Part shown: piece after piece, positions 1-9,825 of the stretch | Layout of the letters: every line of letters starts with the position of its first letter | How positions within the stretch are numbered: the first letter of the stretch is position 1 | Source of the DNA: Marinobacterium iners DSM 11526 | Lineage (GTDB): Bacteria; Pseudomonadota; Gammaproteobacteria; Pseudomonadales; Balneatricaceae | Assembly (NCBI RefSeq): GCF_900107855.1 | Contig: NZ_FNRJ01000013.1 | Coordinates: 1-64,000, forward strand | DNA length: 64,000 nt | Direction: 5' to 3' | Position numbers and translations under genes: made by a program | Notes under the pieces: model-generated | Seen by the model: only the letters and a program-made list of their open reading frames with translations | The model's database searches: none | What the model was told of the DNA's origin: nothing

Positions 1-383
1 AGCGTAATGATGCGTTTAAGGAATCAGGTGGCTCGGCGGCTCTGGCGGTGGAACGCACGGAGTCGAATACCGGTTTTGCCAATGTTGGTGTACGTGGTGG
101 TGCAGAACTGGGCGCGGACCCCTTGCCGGTGCGTGTACAGGGCTCTATCAGCTGGCGCCATGCTGTTGAGGATATTGACACGGTCAGTGAGCACCGCTTC
201 CTGGGGGGCGACAGCCGTTTCACGATCAAGGGCGCGCCGATTGCCGAAAATACGGTTGTGCTGGACGCGGGCCTGGTTGTCCCGGTATCGAAAAATACCG
301 ATATCAGCTTTGGTTACAGAGGTGAGCACTCGGATGAGAGTGATGTGCAGGAGGGATATATTCAGATGAGTGTGCGTTTCTAG
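1..383 (+). CDS. Autotransporter beta-domain protein, C-terminal fragment (5' end outside window)
   Basis: The reading frame is open from the window edge (first whole codon at base 3) and gives about 126 residues. The residues alternate polar and hydrophobic in short strands, with phrases such as FANVGVRGGAELG, GSISWRHAVED and VQEGYIQMSVRF. The last residue is phenylalanine after an aromatic/basic strand, the usual signal ending outer-membrane beta-barrels recognised by the BAM complex. The length and pattern fit the last strands of a type V autotransporter barrel that anchors a surface passenger domain. The passenger lies upstream, so its function cannot be read. The barrel call is by pattern, not by a search. 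Confidence 0.7.
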   Translation, partial: RNDAFKESGGSAALAVERTESNTGFANVGVRGGAELGADPLPVRVQGSISWRHAVEDIDTVSEHRFLGGDSRFTIKGAPIAENTVVLDAGLVVPVSKNTDISFGYRGEHSDESDVQEGYIQMSVRF

Positions 384-398
384 TCCAGACGCATGGTC

Positions 399-460
399 AT
401 GGCAGGCGAAGGGCGATATCGCCTGCCATGACGGGGCCTGGCACCGGTGTCGGTGTCAGG
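399..460. terminator. Two hairpins between convergent genes
   Basis: A perfect 10-bp inverted repeat (399-408 with 420-429) is followed by a second 10-bp stem with one G-U pair (437-446 with 451-460). They lie between the end of the autotransporter gene and the end of ychF, where a shared terminator is expected. Neither has a good T-tract, so intrinsic termination is inferred from position and stem strength only. Confidence 0.45.
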
Positions 461-468
461 CGATGGAC

Positions 469-1560
469 TTATACGTTGAAGCGGAAGTGAACCACATCAC
501 CGTCTTTGACGATGTACTCCTTGCCTTCCAGGCGCCAGCGGCCGGCGTCCTTGGCGCCCTGTTCACCCTTGTAGGCGATGAAGTCGTCGTAGCTGATCAC
601 TTCAGCACGGATGAAACCCTTTTCGAAGTCAGTATGGATCACACCAGCCGCCTGAGGCGCGGTAGCACCGATCTTGACGGTCCAGGCGCGGACTTCCTTT
701 ACACCGGCGGTGAAATAGGTTTGCAGGCCCAGCAGGCTGTAACCGGCGCGGATGACGCGGTCAAGGCCGGGCTCGTCCATACCCATCTCCTGCAGGAATT
801 CGATTTTTTCCTCGTCTTCCAGCTCGGCAATTTCAGACTCCAGCTTGTTGCAGATGGCAACTACCTCGGCGCCTTCGGAGGCGGCCAGTTCCTTCACTTG
901 ATCCAGGTAGGGGTTGTTTTCGAAGCCATCTTCGGACACGTTGGCGATGTACATGGTTGGCTTGGTGGTCAGCAGGTGGAAACTGCGGGCCAGCTTGCGC
1001 TCGTCATCGCTTAGCTCAAGTCCTCGTACAGGCAGACCTTCCGCCAGGTGCGGGATCATTTTTTCCAGCAGTGCCTTGGCTGCAATCGCGTCCTTGTCAC
1101 CGCCCTTGGCGTTGCGCTGAACACGCAGAAGCTGCTTTTCGCAGGAATCCAGATCCGACAGAGCCAGCTCCATATTGATGGTTTCAATATCTTCCAGCGG
1201 ATGAATACGGTTGGAAACGTGGATAACGTTGTCATCTTCGAAGCAGCGCACTACATGCGCGATGGCATCGGTTTCGCGGATGTTGGCCAGGAACTTGTTG
1301 CCCAGACCTTCGCCCTTGGAGGCGCCTGCAACCAGGCCGGCGATATCCACAAACTCCATGGTGGTCGGGAGGACGCGTTCGGGTTTGACGATTTCGGCCA
1401 GTGCATTGAGGCGTGGGTCCGGCATGGGAACAACGCCGGCATTCGGCTCAATGGTACAGAAAGGAAAGTTCTCGGCGTCGATGCCCGCTTTGGTCAGGGC
1501 ATTGAAGAGCGTGGACTTGCCGACATTGGGAAGTCCGACAATACCGCATTTGAAACCCAT
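469..1560 (-). CDS. ychF: Ribosome-binding ATPase/GTPase YchF (Obg family)
   Basis: At 363 aa this is exactly the usual YchF length. The G1 loop GLPNVGKST is near residue 8, the switch region [16 protein letters not shown] near 70, and the altered G4 motif NKLE near 210. The latter is the family's NxxE change that favours ATP over GTP. The C-terminal third is a TGS domain ending in [13 protein letters not shown]. YchF is a cytosolic ATPase that associates with ribosomes and affects translation and oxidative stress responses. It follows pth on the same strand with a 20-bp gap, the conserved pth-ychF pair of gammaproteobacteria. Confidence 0.97.
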   Translation of the reverse strand: MGFKCGIVGLPNVGKSTLFNALTKAGIDAENFPFCTIEPNAGVVPMPDPRLNALAEIVKPERVLPTTMEFVDIAGLVAGASKGEGLGNKFLANIRETDAIAHVVRCFEDDNVIHVSNRIHPLEDIETINMELALSDLDSCEKQLLRVQRNAKGGDKDAIAAKALLEKMIPHLAEGLPVRGLELSDDERKLARSFHLLTTKPTMYIANVSEDGFENNPYLDQVKELAASEGAEVVAICNKLESEIAELEDEEKIEFLQEMGMDEPGLDRVIRAGYSLLGLQTYFTAGVKEVRAWTVKIGATAPQAAGVIHTDFEKGFIRAEVISYDDFIAYKGEQGAKDAGRWRLEGKEYIVKDGDVVHFRFNV

Positions 1561-1580
1561 GATCAGATCCTGTATTGAGG

Positions 1581-2168
1581 TTAGCCGTTGAAACTGTGCA
1601 GCTGGTTCATGGCACGTGCCCAGTCACCGCTGACGGCAAGGGGCAGCGCACGCAGCGCTTCATCAATGGCAGCCTGTGTCTTGTCGCGTTCAGCCACCGG
1701 TGCTTTGCTCAGTACAAAGCCGGAAACCTGGGCAGCGCTGCCCGGATGGCCGATGCCAAGGCGCAGACGATAGAAATTACGGTCGTTCCCCAGCTTACTG
1801 ATAATGTCGCGCAGGCCGTTGTGTCCGCCGTGTCCGCCGCCCTGTTTCAGGCGAGCGGTGCCGGGCTGGATGTCCAGCTCATCGTGCACGACCAGTATGT
1901 CGCTGGTAGGAATCTTGTAGAAGTTGGCCAGGGCTGCCACGGACTGTCCGCTGCGATTCATGTAGGTTGTGGGAATCAGCAGATGGACCAGTTGGTGGTT
2001 GATCAGCACCTTGCCATAGAGGCCGAAGAATTTCTTCTCCGATTGCAAGGAGATGTGCTGGTGGGCAGCAAGCTGCTCCACCAGCTCGGCGCCGGCATTG
2101 TGACGGGTCTGGCTGTACTCTGTCCCGGGGTTGCCGAGACCGACGATCAGTTGAATCCGGTCATTCAT
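1581..2168 (-). CDS. pth: Peptidyl-tRNA hydrolase
   Basis: The 195-aa protein begins with the family signature [17 protein letters not shown], in which the histidine near residue 23 is the catalytic base. The conserved YMNRSG and VVHDELD motifs follow near residues 68 and 92, and [12 protein letters not shown] near 110. It cleaves the ester bond of peptidyl-tRNAs that drop off ribosomes and so recycles tRNA; it is cytosolic and essential in most bacteria. It lies 22 bp downstream of rplY and just upstream of ychF, so co-transcription is likely. Nothing unusual is seen. Confidence 0.97.
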   Translation of the reverse strand: MNDRIQLIVGLGNPGTEYSQTRHNAGAELVEQLAAHQHISLQSEKKFFGLYGKVLINHQLVHLLIPTTYMNRSGQSVAALANFYKIPTSDILVVHDELDIQPGTARLKQGGGHGGHNGLRDIISKLGNDRNFYRLRLGIGHPGSAAQVSGFVLSKAPVAERDKTQAAIDEALRALPLAVSGDWARAMNQLHSFNG

Positions 2169-2190
2169 GCCTTTGCCTGTCTGTCAGAAC

Positions 2191-2781
2191 TTACTTGGCG
2201 GCGCGAGCACCACGCGGTGCGTAGCAGTAGCCAACGCTCTGGTCGTGGTCTTCACCGCGACGCAGGGCGACGATTTCAACGCCTTCCGGCAGTGAAATGT
2301 CGGACAGGTGAGCGGTCTGGCCCATTTCGATCTGGCCCAGTTCCACTTCCAGAGCTTCCGGCAGGTCTTTCGGCAGGCAGGAAATTTCAACGGTGGCAGC
2401 TTCCTGAGCGAACTTGGCTGCGGCCTTGGCGGCAGCAGACTTTTCGAAGTTCACGAAGGCCAGCGGAACCTGCAGCTTGATCTTCTGGCTGTCATCGATG
2501 CGCTGGAAGTCAGCGTGCAGTACAACCGGCTTGGACGGGTGGCGCTGCAGATCCTTGATGATAACCGGCTGGTCCTGACCGTCGAGGTTCAGGGTCAGGA
2601 TGGACGAGTAGAAACCGTCTTCCAGCAGCATGCGGTACAGGTCTTTGCCGATCACAGAGATCGCCTTGGGCTCGGAAGAGCCGTAGATGATGCCCGGTAC
2701 CAGACCTTCACGACGCAGGCGGCGGCTCGCACCTTTCCCCTGATCGTCACGGGCAACAGCGTTTACAGTAAATTTAGCCAT
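2191..2781 (-). CDS. rplY: 50S ribosomal protein L25 (long Ctc form)
   Basis: The 196-aa protein is the long two-domain form. The N-terminal L25 domain binds 5S rRNA (KFTVNAVARDDQGKGASRRLRREG at the start, lightly split in its motifs) and a C-terminal TL5/Ctc beta domain covers roughly residues 100-185. The arginine-rich GASRRLRREGLVPGIIYG segment is characteristic. The tail is rich in alanine and arginine. The E. coli form is only about 94 aa, whereas pseudomonads have this longer one. The start ATG follows an A/T-rich stretch with AAGG about 10 nt upstream. It sits between prs and pth, as in Pseudomonas. Confidence 0.96.
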   Translation of the reverse strand: MAKFTVNAVARDDQGKGASRRLRREGLVPGIIYGSSEPKAISVIGKDLYRMLLEDGFYSSILTLNLDGQDQPVIIKDLQRHPSKPVVLHADFQRIDDSQKIKLQVPLAFVNFEKSAAAKAAAKFAQEAATVEISCLPKDLPEALEVELGQIEMGQTAHLSDISLPEGVEIVALRRGEDHDQSVGYCYAPRGARAAK

Positions 2782-2902
2782 GTTTTATATACCTTATATA
2801 TTAAAGCTGCACACCCCCGCGACCAGAAGCATGCAGCATGTGGGCGGTCCATGGTGGACCTTCAAGTCACGGGACGTGCCCGTGGTTCAGTACCCGTTCC
2901 GG
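2782..2902 (-). promoter_or_regulatory. prs-rplY intergenic leader with two small hairpins
   Basis: This 121-bp gap on the minus strand has two short inverted repeats: a 5-bp ACGGG/CCCGT stem at about 2870-2884 and a 6-bp GGTCCA/TGGACC stem at about 2848-2862. An A/T-rich stretch with TATATA-like words lies next to the rplY start. It could end the prs transcript, hold an rplY promoter, or act as a ribosomal-protein leader. The sequence alone does not decide. Confidence 0.3.
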
Positions 2903-3844
2903 TTAGCGGAACATGGCACTGATGGATTCTTCATTGCAGACGCGGCGTACCGCTTCTGCCAGCAGAGGGGACAGTGAAAGCTGACGAATCTTGTCACACT
3001 TCTGCGCCTGCTCGGACAGCGGGATAGTGTCGGAAACGACCAGTTCATCCAGCTGAGAGCCGATAATGTTGTTGATTGCCGGGCCGGACAGAACCGGATG
3101 GGTCACGTAGGAGACGACGCGGGCGGCGCCCTTGTCTTTCAGTGCCTTGGCAGCCTTGCACAGGGTGCCGGCGGTATCACACATGTCATCGACCAGAATG
3201 CAGGTACGACCGGACACATCACCGATAATGTTCATCACCTGGGATTCGTTGGCACGCTCACGACGCTTGTCGATGATCGCCAGGTCGCAGTCAAGCTGTT
3301 TGGCAACGGCACGGGCACGGACAACGCCGCCCACATCCGGGGACACCACGATGATATCATCGTACTGCTGATCCACGATGTCATCGAGCAATACCGGGGA
3401 GCCGTAAACGTTGTCTACAGGAATGTCGAAGAAGCCCTGAATCTGGTCAGCGTGCAGATCAACCGTCAGTACGCGGTCGATGCCCACGTTGGCAATCATG
3501 CTGGCCACGACCTTGGCGCTAATTGGTACACGCGCTGAACGCGGACGACGATCCTGGCGGGCGTAGCCGAAGTAGGGGATAACAGCCGTGATGCGGGTGG
3601 CCGAGGCGCGACGCATTGCGTCAGCGAATACAATCAGCTCCATCAGGTTGTCATTGGTGGGCGCGCAGGTTGACTGGATGATGAATACATCCTTGCCACG
3701 AACATTTTCCTGGATCTCGACGCTTACTTCGCCGTCACTGAAGCGGCCAACCTGTGCCTTGCCCATGGGAATGTCCAGGCGTTCGACAACTTTTTGTGCC
3801 AGCTCCGGGTTTGCATTGCCGGTGAAGACCATCATTTTAGACAC
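2903..3844 (-). CDS. prs: Ribose-phosphate pyrophosphokinase (PRPP synthetase)
   Basis: The GTG at 3844 gives 313 aa starting [16 protein letters not shown], the usual length and N-terminus. It has GAGAAGG 7-9 nt upstream. An ATG 57 bp further up would add 19 residues with no homology and would run to the edge of the tRNA, so I reject it. Visible motifs are [12 protein letters not shown] near 35, the ATP-binding RQDRR loop near 98, and the PRPP-binding [11 protein letters not shown] near 218. The enzyme makes PRPP from ribose-5-phosphate and ATP for nucleotide, histidine, tryptophan and NAD synthesis. A cysteine replaces the usual isoleucine in the DDMxDT loop, which is unlikely to matter. 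Confidence 0.97.
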   Translation of the reverse strand: MSKMMVFTGNANPELAQKVVERLDIPMGKAQVGRFSDGEVSVEIQENVRGKDVFIIQSTCAPTNDNLMELIVFADAMRRASATRITAVIPYFGYARQDRRPRSARVPISAKVVASMIANVGIDRVLTVDLHADQIQGFFDIPVDNVYGSPVLLDDIVDQQYDDIIVVSPDVGGVVRARAVAKQLDCDLAIIDKRRERANESQVMNIIGDVSGRTCILVDDMCDTAGTLCKAAKALKDKGAARVVSYVTHPVLSGPAINNIIGSQLDELVVSDTIPLSEQAQKCDKIRQLSLSPLLAEAVRRVCNEESISAMFR

Positions 3845-3907
3845 GGCGATTACCTTCTCGATTGCGTCGGAGTTAGATGTAGTAGAGAGGAAGTCTGTCA
3901 TGGTGTT

Positions 3908-3982
3908 TGGCAGGGGTAGGAGGATTCGAACCTCCGCATGCTGGAATCAGAATCCAGTGCCTTACCGCTTGGCGATACCCCT
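3908..3982 (-). tRNA. glnV: tRNA-Gln (anticodon CTG)
   Basis: The cloverleaf reads cleanly on the minus strand: a 7-bp acceptor stem AGGGGTA/TACCCCT, D-loop AAGCGGTAA, anticodon stem CTGGA/TCCAG with loop TTCTGAT (CTG, reading CAG), T-arm GGTTCGAATCC, and encoded CCA. It is nearly identical in layout to E. coli glnV. Its place between lolB and prs matches the tRNA-Gln found there in pseudomonads, except that ispE is missing beside it. Confidence 0.97.
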
Positions 3983-4023
3983 GTCGTCTCCTGTGGTGTG
4001 GACCACGCTCCAAGAAGGCGCAT

Positions 4024-4052
4024 ATTCTCAACAAAGAGCCTGTCGAAATCAA
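4024..4052 (-). promoter_or_regulatory. Probable sigma-70 promoter of tRNA-Gln
   Basis: On the minus strand, TTGATT (4047-4052) and GAGAAT (4024-4029) are separated by exactly 17 bp. They are followed by a GC-rich ATGCGCC discriminator about 40 nt before the mature tRNA 5' end. GC-rich discriminators are typical of stringently controlled stable-RNA promoters. Each hexamer matches consensus at four of six positions. Confidence 0.5.
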
Positions 4053-4087
4053 CCCCTGTGGCAAATTTGTTGCCAAATTCGATCGGC

Positions 4088-4663
4088 TCAAGGCTGCAGG
4101 TCGGTCGTCCAGTGGTTAACAACCAGTGTAATGCGCAGATCCGGGCGGGTCAGGCGTATCTTCTCCGGCAGCACCAGTGTGCCGGCGCGAGTGTAACGGT
4201 CATATTCAACCTTCCAGCCAGCCTGGCTGAAACCCTGCTCGTTCATCAACGCCTGCCAGTGCAGGCTGGGGTCGGGTACGCCTCGTACCCAGTAGCGTGC
4301 ATGGGACAGGGGCAGGTGCCAGCCCAGCAGTTGCTGCATCAGGGCCTCGGGCGTTGTTGCCCGGTGGATTTCGTCAGATCCTGACTGCTGCAGACTGACA
4401 CTGTTGTCTCGACCCTCGATGCGCAGCCCCCCCTGGCCAAGCGGGCCGGTCAGGGCTATCTGATAGGCAGCCGGCTGCTGCTTCCAGCTCAGATTGGCAC
4501 TGTTGATTTCGCCATCATGGCGAATGCCGATGCGTCCCTCCAGTGACCAGCTCTCAAGCTGCAGTACCGGACGTGGATCTGTGGGCATTGTCGGCTCACG
4601 GGTTTGCAACTGACTGCAGCCACCCAGGAGCAATACCAGCAGCAGTGGTAAAAGGGGCCTCAT
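4088..4663 (-). CDS. lolB: Outer-membrane lipoprotein LolB
   Basis: The 191-aa lipoprotein has a signal peptide of leucines ending LLLGGC (Cys16 would be lipidated). The mature part has the LolB features: WSLEGRIGIRHDGE near residue 38, W-containing beta strands, and LRITLVVNHW near the end. LolB accepts lipoproteins from periplasmic LolA and inserts them into the outer membrane. Its ATG overlaps the stop of the TPR lipoprotein gene by 4 bp, so the two are translationally coupled. Downstream comes tRNA-Gln and not ispE, the usual neighbour. Confidence 0.93.
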   Translation of the reverse strand: MRPLLPLLLVLLLGGCSQLQTREPTMPTDPRPVLQLESWSLEGRIGIRHDGEINSANLSWKQQPAAYQIALTGPLGQGGLRIEGRDNSVSLQQSGSDEIHRATTPEALMQQLLGWHLPLSHARYWVRGVPDPSLHWQALMNEQGFSQAGWKVEYDRYTRAGTLVLPEKIRLTRPDLRITLVVNHWTTDLQP

Positions 4664-6387
4664 GGCGTGACTCCGATCATATCGGCGGCTTCCAGCAGGT
4701 GTGAGTCATTTGGCTGTTGTTCCAGTGCCTGCAGCAGCAGTTCGGTTGCTCGCTGTTGTTGGTCCAACTCCCATAGCACTTGCACCAAATGAGCCGTTAC
4801 TTCTGGTTCGGGGTAGCGGGAATGGGCCTGTTGCAGAAAGTGGAGCGCTTCTTCATTGCGCCCCAGCCTGTGCAGAACCCAGCCCATTGAGTCCAGTATG
4901 GCGGCATCTTCCGGTTGCTGTGCAAGTGCGCGGCTGATCAGGGCGTGCGCCTCTTCCAGTTCGTCTGTGTAGAGTGTCAGCGTGTAGCCGAGGGCATTCT
5001 GCAGCATCGGGTTGTCCGGAGACAGGACCAGTGCACGGCGAAGGTCACTGATCATTTGTTGTGACTGTTCGGGGTCGGTCAGCATGGAACGGGTGTACAG
5101 CAGGTTAACGCTGTCGGGAGACTGCTCCAGCGACTGGTTCAGAATGGCCAGTGCCTCGGGGCGCAGGCCAACCCGGTCGAGCCACTCGACTTGCAGGATG
5201 ATCAGATCTTCCCGCTGATCCGGATGACTTTCTCGACCTGTTGCGATCAGTGCGGTGACTCTGGCCTGATCATCGGCGCTTTCAAACAGGCTCAGGGCGC
5301 GGGCGTAGGCCTGAATCAGGTTGGGGCCCTGGTCGACTTGAAGGAAATGTTCCAAAGCCAGCTCTCGCTGCTCCTGCTGCTGAGCAATGACCCCAAGATA
5401 GAAATGTGGTGCCGAGTTGTCAGGCTGTTGGTCCAGCAGCTGTTGCAGCAGTCGACGGCTTTGTTCGGGCCGGTTGTTCTCAAGCAACAAAAGAGCGAAA
5501 TAATAGCGCAGCTGCTGATTGTCTTCCTGCTGTTGCAGCAGTTGCTGGATCGCTTCCCAGGCCATTTCAGTTTGGCCAGACAGCAGCAGCAACTGGGCGC
5601 GTGAGGCGGCCAGACGTGTATGTTCTGGTTCCTGGCGCAGGGCGCGCTGGACCAGTTTGAGCCCCTGGGCCGGCTGCCCTTGTTGGCGATAGATCTCGGC
5701 ACGTTGCAGTACCAGTTCAGCCTGGTCGGGCTCCACGCGCAGACCGGCGTCCAGTAGCTCGGCAGCTGCTGTGGTTCTATCCAGCTGGCGCAGAAGCAGT
5801 ACCCGAGTCAGCAGATAGTCGAGCTGCTCTGGCTGCTGTCGGTTGAGTCGAGTCAGCAAGTCATAGTAGTGCTCGGCAACTTCGGCCGGCATTTCTTCGC
5901 TCTGAGCTGCGATCAGGGTCAGTGCCTCGTCACCACCCTGCTCCAATACCTGTTCGAGCAGGGGAAGGGCTAACTCAAATTGGCGCTCATGCAGCAGGAT
6001 GTTGGCCCGGATGTGCAGTGGCTCAATGTTGCCAGGCTCGATTTCACTCCACAGCCGGCTGGTCTCCATGACGGCATCCGTGCGGCGCAGAAACTGGGCA
6101 ATACGCGTGGCGCGCTCGGCTACCGCAGGGTCTCGGGTCAGCCGCGTCTGGTTCAGGTAGTGCTCAAGAGCAAGGTCAAAGCGGCCCTGCTTGCCGGCCA
6201 GCTCGGCACTTAACAGCTGGTACAGGCTGTCGGCGTTGAGCTCGCCCTTGATATAGGTGGTGGTTGGCGCCAGCTCAAGAGTATCCGCATTGGCGGAAGA
6301 GGGCGTCCTGTCCATTTGGCTGCAGCCGGTGATCAGCAGGCTGGTGATCAGGCTGATCAGCAGAGGTTTGTTCATAAACTGATGCAC
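4660..6387 (-). CDS. TPR-repeat lipoprotein
   Basis: The 575-aa protein begins with a lipoprotein signal ending LLITGC (Cys22). From about residue 55 to the end it is a run of degenerate tetratricopeptide repeats, for example ALNPDN-type turns, LQNALGYTLTLYTDELEEA and ILDSMGWVLHRLGRNEEA. TPR lipoproteins of this size sit upstream of lolB and divergent from hemA in pseudomonads; their exact role is unknown, with an envelope scaffold or chaperone most likely. The GTG at 6387 is chosen because AGGATCGG lies 8 nt upstream, while the internal ATG four codons later has no Shine-Dalgarno sequence. Confidence 0.9.
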   Translation of the reverse strand: MHQFMNKPLLISLITSLLITGCSQMDRTPSSANADTLELAPTTTYIKGELNADSLYQLLSAELAGKQGRFDLALEHYLNQTRLTRDPAVAERATRIAQFLRRTDAVMETSRLWSEIEPGNIEPLHIRANILLHERQFELALPLLEQVLEQGGDEALTLIAAQSEEMPAEVAEHYYDLLTRLNRQQPEQLDYLLTRVLLLRQLDRTTAAAELLDAGLRVEPDQAELVLQRAEIYRQQGQPAQGLKLVQRALRQEPEHTRLAASRAQLLLLSGQTEMAWEAIQQLLQQQEDNQQLRYYFALLLLENNRPEQSRRLLQQLLDQQPDNSAPHFYLGVIAQQQEQRELALEHFLQVDQGPNLIQAYARALSLFESADDQARVTALIATGRESHPDQREDLIILQVEWLDRVGLRPEALAILNQSLEQSPDSVNLLYTRSMLTDPEQSQQMISDLRRALVLSPDNPMLQNALGYTLTLYTDELEEAHALISRALAQQPEDAAILDSMGWVLHRLGRNEEALHFLQQAHSRYPEPEVTAHLVQVLWELDQQQRATELLLQALEQQPNDSHLLEAADMIGVTP

Positions 6388-6508
6388 GTTTCCGATCCTG
6401 GTGGGTTGGAAATCTCACTATAGAGCAATTGAGTCGGGGCTGTCATGCCATCTGCAGCTGTCCGACGGCGGGTTGTCCTGCTCTGTACGCAGAACTGCCA
6501 CGGGTGGG

Positions 6509-6537
6509 TTAATCCGGACGCGGCAAAGGTGTATGAT
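6509..6537 (+). promoter_or_regulatory. Candidate hemA promoter
   Basis: In the 187-bp divergent gap between the TPR gene and hemA, TATGAT (6532-6537) is a good -10 element, with a weak TTAATC 17 bp upstream (6509-6514). Transcription would start about 30 bp before the hemA ATG. No strong Shine-Dalgarno sequence precedes that ATG. Confidence 0.4.
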
Positions 6538-6574
6538 TACGCGCTTGTCTGTAATGGGGTGATACGAACCTTCT

Positions 6575-7849
6575 ATGGCTCTGCTGGCGTTAGGTATCAA
6601 TCACAAAACGGCACCGGTCGAAGTACGCGAGCGGGTGGCGTTCGCACCGGAAAAACTGGCTCAGGCGTTGCATGAGGCGCGGCTGCATGCTCGGCTTTCC
6701 GAAGTGGCGATTCTGTCCACCTGTAACCGGACCGAACTCTACTGCTCTACTACCGAGCTGGAGGGTAGCCGTGCTCTGCTGGAATGGCTGGGGCGTTATC
6801 ACGACCTTGACGTAGAGGAGCTGCAGCGCTGTTCTTACGCCTATTGGGACGATGCAGCGGTACGCCACATGATGCGCGTGGCCTGCGGGCTGGACTCGCT
6901 GGTGCTGGGCGAACCGCAGATACTGGGACAGCTCAAGTCTGCGTTCTCGGTGTCTCAGGCGGAGGGGCTGGTCAGCGTTGAATTGGGGCGGCTGTTCCGC
7001 AGCACATTTTCGGTGGCCAAAAATGTGCGTACTCAGACCGCCATCGGCCAAAACCCGGTTTCGGTGGCCTATGCGGCCGTTAGCCTGGCGCAACACATTT
7101 TTGCCGATCTGGGCAAAAGCCGGGCCTTGCTGATCGGAGCCGGTGAGACCATCGAATTGGTTGCACGCCATCTCAAGCGTGCCGGCGTGCAGCAGATTAC
7201 GGTGGCAAACCGCACACTTGCACGCGCGCTGGCCGTTGCCGAGGAGTTCAACGGGCGTGCCATCGAGCTGGGACAGATCCCCGACGAGCTGCCCCAGACC
7301 GATATTCTGATCGCCTCCACTGCCAGCCAGTTGCCGATTTTGGGCAAGGGGGCAGTGGAAGCGGCGCTGAAAAAGCGCAAGCACCGGCCGATCTTTATGG
7401 TGGATATTGCGGTGCCGCGTGACATCGAGCCTCAGGTGGGTGAGCTGGACGATGTCTACCTCTATACCGTTGATGACCTCAAGGAAGTGATTGAGGAAAA
7501 CCAGCGTGAGCGTCAGAGTGCGGCCCGTGATGCCGAAGGTATCATTGAAGCCGGCACCCTGGAGTACATGCGTCGGCTGCGTGAGCTGGATGCGGTTGAT
7601 ACCCTCACCCTGCTGCGACAGAGTGCTCATGAAACGGCAGCACAGGAGCTGGAAAAAGCCATGCGCATGTTGGCCAATGGCAAACCGGCTGAAGACGTGC
7701 TGCAGCGTTTCGCCCACGGACTGACTAATAAACTGCTGCATCAACCGACCGTTCAGCTGCGCCAGGCGTCCGCCGAAGGGCGTGAAGAGCTGCTGCAACT
7801 GGTACAGGAACTGTATCAGCTTACACCCCCCGACCACAGCGGTTCATGA
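6575..7849 (+). CDS. hemA: Glutamyl-tRNA reductase
   Basis: At 424 aa this is a normal HemA. The N-terminal catalytic domain has [14 protein letters not shown] and [10 protein letters not shown], with Cys50 as the thioester nucleophile. [17 protein letters not shown] follows near residue 107, then an NADPH-binding Rossmann domain ([16 protein letters not shown] near 185) and a C-terminal dimerisation helix. It reduces glutamyl-tRNA to glutamate-1-semialdehyde, the first committed step of C5 tetrapyrrole synthesis. It is first in a plus-strand run with prfA, prmC and moeB, the classic hemA-prfA-prmC order. The start follows a weak ribosome-binding site, and haem-dependent control cannot be seen. 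Confidence 0.97.
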   Translation: MALLALGINHKTAPVEVRERVAFAPEKLAQALHEARLHARLSEVAILSTCNRTELYCSTTELEGSRALLEWLGRYHDLDVEELQRCSYAYWDDAAVRHMMRVACGLDSLVLGEPQILGQLKSAFSVSQAEGLVSVELGRLFRSTFSVAKNVRTQTAIGQNPVSVAYAAVSLAQHIFADLGKSRALLIGAGETIELVARHLKRAGVQQITVANRTLARALAVAEEFNGRAIELGQIPDELPQTDILIASTASQLPILGKGAVEAALKKRKHRPIFMVDIAVPRDIEPQVGELDDVYLYTVDDLKEVIEENQRERQSAARDAEGIIEAGTLEYMRRLRELDAVDTLTLLRQSAHETAAQELEKAMRMLANGKPAEDVLQRFAHGLTNKLLHQPTVQLRQASAEGREELLQLVQELYQLTPPDHSGS

Positions 7850-7874
7850 GACAGCAACAGGAGTCTGCGTCACG

Positions 7875-8960
7875 ATGAAAGCCTCCATACAATACCGGCT
7901 TGAGTCCCTTTGCGAGCGTTTTGAGGAACTGGCTGCGCTGCTCAGCGATGCTGAAGTGATCGCCGATCAGGCCCGTTTCCGAGACTACTCCCGCGAATAT
8001 TCCGAGCTGGAGCCGGTGGCCCAGAGTTTTTCACGCTGGCAGCAGGCGGTAGAGGACCAGTCCTCCGCCGAACAGATGCTGCAGGAAGACGATGCTGAGA
8101 TGCGTGAGATGGCGCGTGAAGAGATCGAGTCGGCCCGCGAGCGTATCGAACAGCTGGAAGCCGAGCTGCAGATTCTGCTGCTGCCGAAGGATCCCGATGA
8201 TCACCGCAACGTCTTCCTGGAAGTTCGTGCTGGTACCGGCGGTGATGAAGCCGCAATTTTTTCCGGCGATCTGTTTCGCATGTACTCCCGTTACGCCGAG
8301 CGTCAGGGATGGCGGGTCGAGGTAATCAGTGCCAACGAGGGTGAGCACGGCGGTTACAAGGAGATCATCAGCCGAGTGGTCGGTCAGGATGTCTATGCTC
8401 AGCTGAAGTTTGAGTCTGGTGCCCACCGCGTGCAGCGTGTCCCCGAGACCGAATCGCAGGGGCGCATCCACACCTCGGCCTGTACCGTTGCGATCATACC
8501 GGAGCTGGACGAATCCGCCGAGATCGAGATAAACAAGGCCGATTTGCGTGTGGATACCTTCCGTGCCTCGGGTGCTGGCGGCCAGCATATCAACAAAACC
8601 GACTCCGCAATCCGCATTACCCATCTGCCCACCGGGCTTGTGGTGGAGTGTCAGGAGGAGCGCTCACAGCACAAGAACCGCGCCAAGGCGATGGGGCTGC
8701 TGGCATCACGCCTGAAGCAGGCGGAACTGGACAAGCAACAGGCGGCACAGGCCAGCACCCGAAAGAGTCTGGTCGGTTCGGGGGATCGCTCCGAACGTAT
8801 CCGTACCTACAATTTTCCGCAGGGACGTCTCACCGACCACCGTATCAATCTGACGATCTACCGCCTGAATGAAGTGATGGCTGGAGACCTGGATCAGGTA
8901 ATCCAGCCGCTGCGCAACGAGTATCAGGCTGAGCAGTTGGGTGCCTTGTCCGGTGAATAA
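7875..8960 (+). CDS. prfA: Peptide chain release factor 1
   Basis: From the ATG at 7875 the protein is 361 aa, the RF1 norm; upstream in-frame codons belong to hemA. The PxT anticodon-like tripeptide appears as PET in [13 protein letters not shown], and the universal GGQ is at residues 235-237 (GAGGQH). The GGQ glutamine is the residue methylated by PrmC, encoded next. RF1 ends translation at UAA and UAG. The C-terminal segment [17 protein letters not shown] is typical. It lies 25 bp after hemA and overlaps prmC by 20 bp. Confidence 0.97.
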   Translation: MKASIQYRLESLCERFEELAALLSDAEVIADQARFRDYSREYSELEPVAQSFSRWQQAVEDQSSAEQMLQEDDAEMREMAREEIESARERIEQLEAELQILLLPKDPDDHRNVFLEVRAGTGGDEAAIFSGDLFRMYSRYAERQGWRVEVISANEGEHGGYKEIISRVVGQDVYAQLKFESGAHRVQRVPETESQGRIHTSACTVAIIPELDESAEIEINKADLRVDTFRASGAGGQHINKTDSAIRITHLPTGLVVECQEERSQHKNRAKAMGLLASRLKQAELDKQQAAQASTRKSLVGSGDRSERIRTYNFPQGRLTDHRINLTIYRLNEVMAGDLDQVIQPLRNEYQAEQLGALSGE

Positions 8961-9825
8961 ATGCCTGACAGTTGCGGCTGCGCTGGCACGTGCGGCCGAT
9001 CTTGAAGCGGTCAGCGACAGTGCACGCCTGGATGTCGAATTGCTGCTGTGCGATGTGTTGCAACAACCGCACAGCTGGCTGTTTACCTGGCCGGAAAAAA
9101 GCCTCACTTCTGATCAGCAACAGGCCTTTCTGGCACTGCTTGAGCGGCGCAGGGCCGGTGAGCCGGTGGCGCATCTGCTGGGCTACCGTGACTTCTGGAC
9201 CCTGCGTCTGCGGGTCAGTCCTGCCACCCTTATTCCACGCCCGGATACCGAAGTACTTGTAGAACAGGCGCTGCTGCGGCTGGACACCGGCCCTGCCCGG
9301 GTTGCAGACCTGGGTACGGGAACCGGTGCACTGGCACTGGCGCTGGCCAGTGAGCGACCCGAATGGCAGCTGGTGGCCACCGACCTGCAGCCGGATGCCG
9401 TTAAGCTGGCCCAGATCAATGCGGCCGAATATGAACTGGCTAATGTTGAGGTTCGCCAGGGCAGCTGGTGCGAACCGCTGGACGGCAGGTTTGACATGAT
9501 CGTCAGTAATCCACCCTATATCGATCCGGATGATCCGCATCTGCAACAGGGTGACGTACGCTTTGAACCTTTGAGCGCCCTGACTGCCGAACGCAAGGGA
9601 ATGGCCGATATCGAACAGATCGCGACAGCTGTCCGCCAGTACCTGAGCCCGCAAGGGTGGTTGTTGCTGGAACATGGCTACGATCAGGCGCAGGCCGTAC
9701 GCCGGTTGCTGCAGCAGCTGGGGTATGCACAGGTGTTCAGTGCCCGCGACTACGGTGGCAATGATCGTGTCAGTGGTGGCTGCTGGCCCGGTGATACAGT
9801 CCTGCGAGGTGACAATGCTCAGTGA
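8941..9825 (+). CDS. prmC: Release-factor glutamine N5-methyltransferase
   Basis: The 294-aa protein has the PrmC N-terminal helical domain (RARLD-type, residues about 10-75) and a SAM-binding methyltransferase fold with [14 protein letters not shown] near 122. The NPPY active-site motif is in [13 protein letters not shown] near 190. It methylates the GGQ glutamine of RF1 and RF2. The start is GTG at 8941 or GTG at 8953; neither has a strong ribosome-binding site, and both overlap the prfA end, so translation is probably coupled. It ends inside the first codons of moeB. Confidence 0.94.
   Translation: MPCPVNKCLTVAAALARAADLEAVSDSARLDVELLLCDVLQQPHSWLFTWPEKSLTSDQQQAFLALLERRRAGEPVAHLLGYRDFWTLRLRVSPATLIPRPDTEVLVEQALLRLDTGPARVADLGTGTGALALALASERPEWQLVATDLQPDAVKLAQINAAEYELANVEVRQGSWCEPLDGRFDMIVSNPPYIDPDDPHLQQGDVRFEPLSALTAERKGMADIEQIATAVRQYLSPQGWLLLEHGYDQAQAVRRLLQQLGYAQVFSARDYGGNDRVSGGCWPGDTVLRGDNAQ

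Noticed and set aside
3845-3901. An upstream ATG that would lengthen Prs by 19 residues
   Set aside because: The GTG at 3844 has a good ribosome site and gives the standard Prs N-terminus; the extension lies between the tRNA and the gene and has no homology.
6590-7837. A 415-codon open frame opposite hemA
   Set aside because: It mirrors hemA in a shadow frame; the plus-strand protein has all HemA motifs.
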